DNA of 64,000 nt from Helicobacter suis HS1 (GTDB lineage Bacteria; Campylobacterota; Campylobacteria; Campylobacterales; Helicobacteraceae). The DNA is taken from contig NZ_AP026769.1 of the NCBI RefSeq assembly GCF_026000295.1, forward strand, positions 620,001 to 684,000, written 5' to 3'. The notes beneath the pieces are model-generated. The model was not told where the DNA came from. It ran no database searches and saw only the letters and a program-made list of their open reading frames with translations. The position numbers were made by a program, and so were the translations under genes. This document shows positions 58,797 through 64,000 of the stretch, piece after piece; the first letter of the stretch is position 1, and each line of letters opens with the position of its first letter.

Positions 58797-59741
58797 GTGC
58801 GTTATTGCCTTTCTTTAGTGGGTGCTCTTTTAATGGCCGAGCCCTCAGCCTTTGACTTACAAAGCGGGGCTACCAAACAGGAGTTAAACACTCTTAAAAC
58901 TAGTAATAAAAACTTACAAGATATCCTCACCACTCTTAAAAGCCAGACAGATACGCTTTTACAAGGGCAGGATGGTTTAAAAAGTCTGGTAGAAGGCCAG
59001 GCGTTTAAGCTTAAAGGAGCAACCGATACGCTTGTTGTGCATGCCAACACTTTAAAGACGCTTAAGAGCATGCAAGACATGCAGGCCAATCTTTTAAAAC
59101 AACAAGCAGATTTGATCAATAACCTTAAAAGTCAGATACAGGCTAATCAGGCAGCCCTAGCCGCATTTGAAAAAAAAACTGATGATACCAATAAATTATT
59201 AGCACAAATACATGCAGAGTTTGCAACCAAACTAGAAGCCTTACAAAAATCTATTGATACACAAGCTAACATTAACACCCAAAAGTTAAAAGATTTGGGC
59301 GCCATTCAAGAGCAAATGCTCCAGATGAAAACAAAACAAAATACCCCTTCCTTTGATAAAGACCCTTCAAAAAAAGAAGCCATTGCTAGAGAAGCATTAG
59401 AGTTATTTAGACAAAAACAATATGCACAGGCTAAGGTGCGCTTTGTCTGGTTAGCGAATTTGCCCTACAGACCAGCATATTATGCCTACTTAGCAGGTGA
59501 GGCTGCTTATATGGATAATGCCTACAAAGAGGCTATTGAACTTTTCAAAAAAAGCGCCTTGATTCAAGATAAAACCTCTTACATGCCAATTTTACTCTGG
59601 CATACAGCTTTTGCCTTCAGAGCACTTAAAGATTGGACAAACTACCATAAATTCTTGCGCTCTCTTGTTGAGCTCTACCCAGAAAGCCCGCAGGGCAAAA
59701 AAGCACAAGTTATTTTAGAAGAAAAGACAAAAACACGCTAA
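58797..59741 (+). CDS. CpoB/YbgF-like division coordinator
   Basis: 314 residues starting at GTG one base after the pal stop. A weak signal ([13 protein letters not shown]) is followed by a long coiled coil (about residues 25-190) and C-terminal TPR repeats ([49 protein letters not shown]). Matches the trimerising coiled coil plus TPR layout of CpoB, which links Tol-Pal with cell-wall synthesis. Confidence 0.85.
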   Translation: MRYCLSLVGALLMAEPSAFDLQSGATKQELNTLKTSNKNLQDILTTLKSQTDTLLQGQDGLKSLVEGQAFKLKGATDTLVVHANTLKTLKSMQDMQANLLKQQADLINNLKSQIQANQAALAAFEKKTDDTNKLLAQIHAEFATKLEALQKSIDTQANINTQKLKDLGAIQEQMLQMKTKQNTPSFDKDPSKKEAIAREALELFRQKQYAQAKVRFVWLANLPYRPAYYAYLAGEAAYMDNAYKEAIELFKKSALIQDKTSYMPILLWHTAFAFRALKDWTNYHKFLRSLVELYPESPQGKKAQVILEEKTKTR

Positions 59742-59775
59742 AATACTGAGCACAAAACCACAAGAAAGGATGTTT

Positions 59776-60267
59776 ATGCAAAATCAAATTGCCATTATTG
59801 AATATGAAGTTCGCGATCACATCACCCAAGAGGTTTTAGATTCTAATATTGGTAAACAACCATTAGAGTTTCTAATGGGAGCAGGGCAGGTGATTATTGG
59901 GATTGAAAAGGCAGTTGCGCAGGCTAAAGTTGGAGAGATCCTTACCTTACAAATTCCTCCCCATGAAGCTTATGGAGAATACCACAATGATTACCTCCAA
60001 GAAGTCCCTCGCGATCAGTTTGAAAATATTAAGCTAAGAAGAGGCATGACTTTATTTGGACAAGGGGAAAACCAAGAGAGTGTACAGGTGAGTGTGAAAG
60101 ATTTTAGCGATCACATGGTGATGCTAGATTATAACCACCCCTTAGCCGGTAAAGAACTGAGCTTTAAACTCAAGGTTTTAGGCTTTAGAGAACCTTCTGA
60201 ACAAGAAATTTTAAAAGGACAATCTAGCGGTAAATGTTGCGGGGGCGGGTGTGGTTGCTCGCACTAA
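59776..60267 (+). CDS. slyD: FKBP-type peptidyl-prolyl isomerase SlyD
   Basis: About 163 residues from the ATG at 59776 (AAAGGA upstream; the ATG at 59770 is too close). FKBP core with [15 protein letters not shown] and the insert-in-flap domain ([14 protein letters not shown]). The C-terminus [12 protein letters not shown] is a short Cys/His metal-binding tail, in line with a role in nickel delivery to hydrogenase or urease in Helicobacter. It ends the Tol-Pal cluster. Confidence 0.93.
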   Translation: MQNQIAIIEYEVRDHITQEVLDSNIGKQPLEFLMGAGQVIIGIEKAVAQAKVGEILTLQIPPHEAYGEYHNDYLQEVPRDQFENIKLRRGMTLFGQGENQESVQVSVKDFSDHMVMLDYNHPLAGKELSFKLKVLGFREPSEQEILKGQSSGKCCGGGCGCSH

Positions 60268-60290
60268 AGCTTTTCCCGCCTTAAGCAAAA

Positions 60291-60317
60291 ACCCCAGCCA
60301 CCTTGAGTGGTTGGGGT
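60291..60317 (+). terminator. Stem-loop behind slyD
   Basis: ACCCCAGCCAC (60291-60301) pairs with GTGGTTGGGGT (60307-60317) across a five-base loop: 11 pairs with one G-T. No T run follows, so it is a strong hairpin that may stop or protect the slyD transcript. Confidence 0.65.
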
Positions 60318-60597
60318 CTCTGAACTGTGTTACAACATTTCTAGTTAATGCATCTTTGATCTTTGAGTTTACGCTTTTTAATAAATGACGCGTTGGTTTG
60401 CAAAAATGCGTTGGGGCTTTAAACTTTGTAAAATCCCTTAATGGGTTTCTAAAGCCGCCTTTAAAGAGTTTGAAAGAGAACTTAGCCCCAAAGAGTGTCT
60501 AAGTGCAGGTTTACTGGTTGCTCCCATGTAATCTTCTAGTAAGGTTATGCTTAGTGGCTTTGGCGGTTACATGGTTATACTAACTCAGACTGCAACT
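60318..60597. other. Gene-free gap with a degenerate repeat at 60406-60437
   Basis: No intact frame or RNA gene is seen. The reverse strand of 60406-60437 reads AGGGATTTTACAAAG…CCCCAACGCA, similar to 9804-9833. In both places the neighbouring sequence can be read as a similar short peptide with stops (GILQSL…), so it may be a worn dispersed repeat. Confidence 0.5.
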
Positions 60598-60667
60598 TTA
60601 GCAATGCAAATAATCCCCCAAAGCCTCCTCAAAAACCTTCAAGTTCTGGTTAATATTGGGTAAAAAC

Positions 60668-60722
60668 ACCTCCTCATAATCGGTTTTATTCCACCAAGGG
60701 CGTTCTCTACCGTCATACATAT
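60668..60722 (-). repeat. 55-bp patch shared with 63684-63738
   Basis: Identical bases, same orientation, offset 3016. Encodes YDGRERPWWNKTDYEEV in both genes. Sequence on both sides differs fully. Confidence 0.93.
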
Positions 60723-60906
60723 CATCTTTAAACGCCACTTCTTTTGGTGTTTTGCCTTCCAAACTTAATTTAGGGTTTTGTTCATCCCAACCTAAGCGTG
60801 TATCCATTTTGTGGTGTAGTTCCATGCCTTCTTCTATTTTTTCTAAACATTTTGTTAGATGTTCTTCTTGAAACTCTTTTAAACTATCCTCTAACTCTGT
60901 GCAATA

Positions 60907-60984
60907 AAGAGGTGTTTCATAATTTGGGTTAAAACCCTCTTTTTCAATAACCAGAATATCCAGATCATCTCTCAGTTTTTCCCA
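60907..60984 (-). repeat. At least 78-bp patch shared with 63923-64000
   Basis: Identical to the last 78 bases of the window at the same offset 3016. A further 10-base match (60893-60902 / 63909-63918) lies just beyond three mismatches. The partner continues past the window edge. The 184 bases between this and the previous patch are unrelated in the two loci. Confidence 0.93.
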
Positions 60985-61239
60985 AACTACACAACTCAAC
61001 AACTCCCCAGTAGGTTAGATATTTTGATTAGTGATGATAGTGCGTTTACTCATAATTAGATACATTAAGGCATGCATGCTCTCTTGTAGATTAGCTGTAT
61101 CTGTTCTACCTAGTTCTATCCAAGCAGAAGAGTTATTTTTATCTTTAGCCTCCATGTAATCTTTAAAGGCTTGTTTGGTGTTTCTGCCATATTGCCACAA
61201 GGGTTTAACTTTAACTAGGGGCTAATAGTGCAAAGGTGA

Positions 61240-61356
61240 TCAAGTGTGATGTGAGCCTGTTTGGTGTCCTTTTTCATCATAGACATAAAACTGATGATTT
61301 TTCTCATCATAGACATAAACATGTGAACCCTTTTGAACCGCTGTACTAATCGCCAT
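61240..61356 (-). CDS. 38-residue Tyr/His-rich peptide
   Basis: ATG at 61356 follows AAGGAGA. It encodes MAISTAVQKGSHVYVYDEK… with an internal duplication (VYVYDEKNHQF / YVYDEKGHQ) and a GSHHT end; DNA repeats TCATCATAGACATAAA occur twice. No signal peptide or membrane helix. A good ribosome site and codon pattern make it a likely real small gene. I do not know its function. Confidence 0.6.
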   Translation of the reverse strand: MAISTAVQKGSHVYVYDEKNHQFYVYDEKGHQTGSHHT

Positions 61357-61505
61357 GATCTTCTCCTTAAAAATTTTAAAAGTTTAAACAACAAACCCCT
61401 AACCTGCTCTTATTGAGCACCCCTTAAAGGCTATTATCCAGTCATAGCTTTTCCCTCCTCTCTTAAGATTGATCTATCTAAAGCACAAGCCACAGATTAA
61501 GCAAG

Positions 61506-62740
61506 CTAAACCTTTTGAGTCTCTTTTAACTCCAGCTCGATGTATTCTTTTAATTTATCATGGCTTGAGAAGACTTCTTCAAAGCCTTGAAATTTGGTTT
61601 GTTCGCTCATGTTTGCCTTAATTGCGCCGTGAAAAAGGCTTAAAGTCTTTAAAAACTCTTGAAAATCAGGGGAGTTTTTGGACAACTCACCTAGCATGGT
61701 ATGATCTAAATTATCTTTAAAGCGGGCGTTAAAAAGCACACGGCTTTTTAGCATGTCCTCGGTGTCAAGCAAAATAACCCCAATGCCAAAGCTAGCGTGT
61801 AAGCGTTTTAACAAGTCCATTAAATCATGATCTTCAGTATTTATCTTCCCTGCTACTAAATACCCCTCATGTGCCCAAGAGCTATTGCTAATTGCCTGAA
61901 AGTAGTGTTCTCTACAATTGCTTAAATTAATCTCTTGTTTGAGCTCAAAAGAAAAGAGTTTTAAAGGCAACAGATCGAATTTCTCTACAAATTCACGCAA
62001 AGCAGGATCAAAATCCTTATAAGCAAAGCTTGCTCCCACCATATCCGGATAGAGCCACTCAAATTTACCCGCTCTTGCCTTGCTTGCCTTAGTGTGATCA
62101 ATAGTTTTAGTGTGTGTGCCCCATTTTTCGTTGGCAAAATAAGCCACTAGGGGGTGTAACCGACGCTCATAACAATTATTCTCTTTAGATTTAGCCTGTA
62201 TGCTTTCTGTGCTCACATTCCCCGCATATTCTTTAAGCGCAATGGTGATGGGATAATCAGCAACCTTTACAAAGGGCAATTTTTCACCATTTCTTAGGGC
62301 TAGCCACACGGGGTAGTAAGCTTTATCAGCTTTATCTTTAGCTATGCTAAACATTTTATCAATCTTACCCGCATCATAAAGTTCTTGTGCCTTTGTATAA
62401 AGATCATAAATAGACACAGGACCTTTAGCCTCTTTGAGCACCTCTAGCGTGATTAAAGGTCCAGCCTCTTGATCCCCATCTAGTCTTTGTTTTTCTTGTT
62501 TGTGTTTGGCTTCAATGTAGTCTTGGATATTCCCCTCACTCTTAAGACGCTCTAAAAAAGTTACCTCCTCCATCACCTCTATCCCTAGCTTTTTAGCCTT
62601 TTCTAATTTACTCCCGGGGTTTTCCCCATAGATGAGTAAATCTGTCTTAGAACTCACCCCAGTAAAAAAGCTAAAGAGGAAAAAGAGAGGAAAGTAAGAA
62701 GAGTTAACCACCCCCCGTGAAATTTAGAAAGGCTAAACAT
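61506..62740 (-). CDS. HrgA-like protein with a truncated BRCT segment
   Basis: The open frame begins at GTG 62711. An ATG at 62740 with AGGA upstream is one base out of frame across a run of six C (62711-62716); seven would join them. Residues ~17-50 (FTGVSSKTDLLIYGENPGSKLEKAKKLGIE) match the second half of a ligase-type BRCT domain. Then comes an HTH-like segment (GPVSIYDLYTKAQELY), then the HrgA/COG2958 domain: ERRLHPLVAYFA, WLYPDMVGASFAYKDF, LFSFELKQEINLSNCREHYFQAISNSSWAHEGYLVA, SFGIGVILL. HrgA is a restriction-associated gene in H. pylori; a role in DNA defence is inferred. Confidence 0.7.
62711..62716 (-). repeat. Homopolymer (six C / six G) at the hrgA-like start
   Basis: The run separates the ATG with ribosome site (62740) from the main frame by one base. 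Such tracts can switch genes on and off by slippage in Helicobacter, though six is short. Confidence 0.5.
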
Positions 62741-62776
62741 GGAAGATCCTTTTTTTAAAAAATTAACGGGAAAAGT

Positions 62777-64000
62777 CTAGCGGGTTAAAGTAAATGAAAA
62801 AAGCAAATGGGTGGTTTTTTTGAAAAAATAATAGGCTTTTAATTCCTCTACACTCCAGCCTGCTTGCTTGAGAAGTGCTGTGTAGCGTTCATAGGCTTCT
62901 TTATACTGCTCATAGTGCTCTTCTTCATCGCGTGGTAATGAGATTAAATCCTCCTCATACGAATCAATTTGTTCTTTTAGCACTTCAAGCAATTTATCTA
63001 ACACTCTAAAAGATCTTTGCTCCTCAAAGAAAGGGGTTAAAAATGCAATCTGTGCGTTGCGCTGTGCAAACTCCCCTTCTAATTCCTCCCCAATCCACTC
63101 ATAAGCTTCTGCAGCACACATAGCCGATCCAGCCTCAGCCCCTTCTAAAAGGGCTTGTTTTCTCTTTTCCTCATAAAACTCCTTGCCTAGATCATCAGAT
63201 ATCTCTGGGACTAAACCTTCCTCGTATTCAACCTCATCTGAATAAATTTCAACCCCCTCATAATCATCAGCTCCATAACGCTCAATTGTTTTTGCCCGCA
63301 CCAGTTCTAAGGCTCTATAAAACCCAACTAACCAGTCCTGCACAAACCCATCAGTCCCTAAAAACCAATACCCATCTATAAAACCATCAGCAATGGCTTT
63401 TTCAAGACTAGAATACCCTTCATTAGCTGCATCGTGCGCTAGATTTTTATAGATTTCTTCAGCTCCATTTCTTCTTTTTACATAATGATATGCATGAGAT
63501 AATCCTATTACATCCTCTATGTACTCTTCACCATCATCATGCCAATTAATAGTAATGAGCTCTAGATCGCCGACCTCTTTGAGTTGTTCACAGCCCAACC
63601 CAGCACTTATGCGTAAAAGCCCATACCATGCTTGCATATCACCCTCTGGATTCTTCTCTATAGCCTTCTCTATAGCCCCTATAACCTCCTCATAATCGGT
63701 TTTATTCCACCAAGGGCGTTCTCTACCGTCATACATATACCATATCCCCCTACACTCTTCTTGCTCAAACACCCGATTATATATTCCAGCACCTGCACAA
63801 ATATCATCCAGTGCTACTTCAACATCATCACCATCTACTATCTTCACTCCCATTATCATCCCATCGGCTGGCTTATTGATTGGGAAAATTAAGCATTGAT
63901 CTTCTTTTAACTCTGTGCTTTTAAGAGGTGTTTCATAATTTGGGTTAAAACCCTCTTTTTCAATAACCAGAATATCCAGATCATCTCTCAGTTTTTCCCA
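62777..64000 (-). CDS. Acidic orphan protein, 5' end beyond the window
   Basis: The frame is open from 62777 to the window edge, so the gene has at least 407 codons; the internal ATG at 63859 need not be the start. The protein is strongly acidic (runs of Glu/Asp such as EEYIEDV, DEVEYEEGLVPE), helical, with TPR/Sel1-like stretches (GAIEKAIEKNPEGDMQAWYGLLRISAGLG; ALLEGAEAGSAMCAAEAYEWIG). No family is recognised. Two segments are identical to the broken gene at 60598. The last residues (KTTHLLFSFTLTR) look like run-on sequence. Confidence 0.55.
   Translation of the reverse strand, partial: WEKLRDDLDILVIEKEGFNPNYETPLKSTELKEDQCLIFPINKPADGMIMGVKIVDGDDVEVALDDICAGAGIYNRVFEQEECRGIWYMYDGRERPWWNKTDYEEVIGAIEKAIEKNPEGDMQAWYGLLRISAGLGCEQLKEVGDLELITINWHDDGEEYIEDVIGLSHAYHYVKRRNGAEEIYKNLAHDAANEGYSSLEKAIADGFIDGYWFLGTDGFVQDWLVGFYRALELVRAKTIERYGADDYEGVEIYSDEVEYEEGLVPEISDDLGKEFYEEKRKQALLEGAEAGSAMCAAEAYEWIGEELEGEFAQRNAQIAFLTPFFEEQRSFRVLDKLLEVLKEQIDSYEEDLISLPRDEEEHYEQYKEAYERYTALLKQAGWSVEELKAYYFFKKTTHLLFSFTLTR
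63684..63738 (-). repeat. 55-bp patch shared with 60668-60722
   Basis: See the partner at 60668. Here the patch joins …CRGIWY to VIGAIEKAIEKN and keeps the frame open. Confidence 0.93.
63923..64000 (-). repeat. Patch shared with 60907-60984, continues past the window
   Basis: Seventy-eight identical bases up to the window edge at offset 3016. Encodes part of DILVIEKEGFNPNYETPL in both genes. Confidence 0.93.

Larger units (their letters stand above)
60598..61209 (-). pseudogene. Unrecognised gene, 5'-truncated, with an in-frame stop
   Basis: One continuous frame reads PLVKVKPLWQYGRNTKQAFKDYM… to SKRTIITNQNI, then TAA (61015-61017), then PTGELLSCVVWEKLRDDLDILVIEKEG and on to …FEEALGDYLHC. 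The start is missing (a stop precedes PLVKV without ATG). The product is acidic and soluble; no family is recognised. Two pieces (60668-60722 and 60907-60984) are identical to parts of the gene at 62777-64000, 3016 bases away and in the same frame. Confidence 0.55.

Overview
The window looks like the chromosome of a gastric Helicobacter other than H. pylori (H. felis / heilmannii / bizzozeronii type). The pointers are Helicobacter-type outer membrane proteins, a ccoNOQP cytochrome oxidase operon, DUF1104 periplasmic proteins, LPP20-like lipoproteins, ISHp608-like elements, and gene orders that (from memory) follow H. pylori: acpS-fliL-rsmD; yggS-ubiD-serA-x-rpsA; fmt-birA-atp-exbBD-tolA-tolB-pal-slyD. 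I cannot name the species.

Layout. 0-9.7 kb: pepF, a damaged lipoprotein gene, acpS-fliL-rsmD, lepA, an OMP, a lipoprotein and recG. 10-15.5 kb: ccoNOQP with accessory membrane genes, then an OMP. 15.6-25 kb: a BspA-like leucine-rich surface protein, three tandem DUF1104 proteins with different metal-binding tails, katA, a small membrane gene, typA and nrdA. 25-38 kb: an accessory block with a truncated HsdR-N gene, two ISHp608-like elements (one decayed, one with intact tnpB) and a rearranged Mu-like prophage remnant carrying a 1.4-kb inverted duplication and a chimeric terminase. 38-60 kb: conserved core for PLP homeostasis, menaquinone and serine synthesis, ribosomal protein S1 (frameshifted), a glycosyltransferase, LPP20/COG3014-like genes, SRP RNA, fmt-birA, F1Fo-ATPase, Tol-Pal and slyD. 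60-64 kb: an accessory tail with a broken gene, a 38-residue tyrosine-rich protein, an HrgA-like gene and an acidic orphan running off the end.

How the genes work together: the cbb3 oxidase builds the proton gradient that the complete ATP synthase set uses. ExbB/ExbD, the TolA/TonB-like protein, TolB, Pal and CpoB form one overlapping energised envelope-maintenance operon. katA and the metal-binding DUF1104 proteins may serve metal or oxidative stress.

The most striking anomaly is a set of identical patches (24-261 bp) that occur twice, in the same orientation and about 3.02-3.10 kb apart. Within a locus the offset is constant, and unrelated sequence lies between the patches. They overwrite genes without changing length: lepA pieces in a lipoprotein gene and at the acpS end, an atpF piece inside a COG3014-like gene, a BspA piece behind ccoP, and shared pieces at 60.7/63.7 kb. 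A fixed ~3 kb spacing suggests misplaced reads from a ~3-kb paired library or gap filling. If the patches are confirmed in DNA, they would be an unusual ectopic conversion process.
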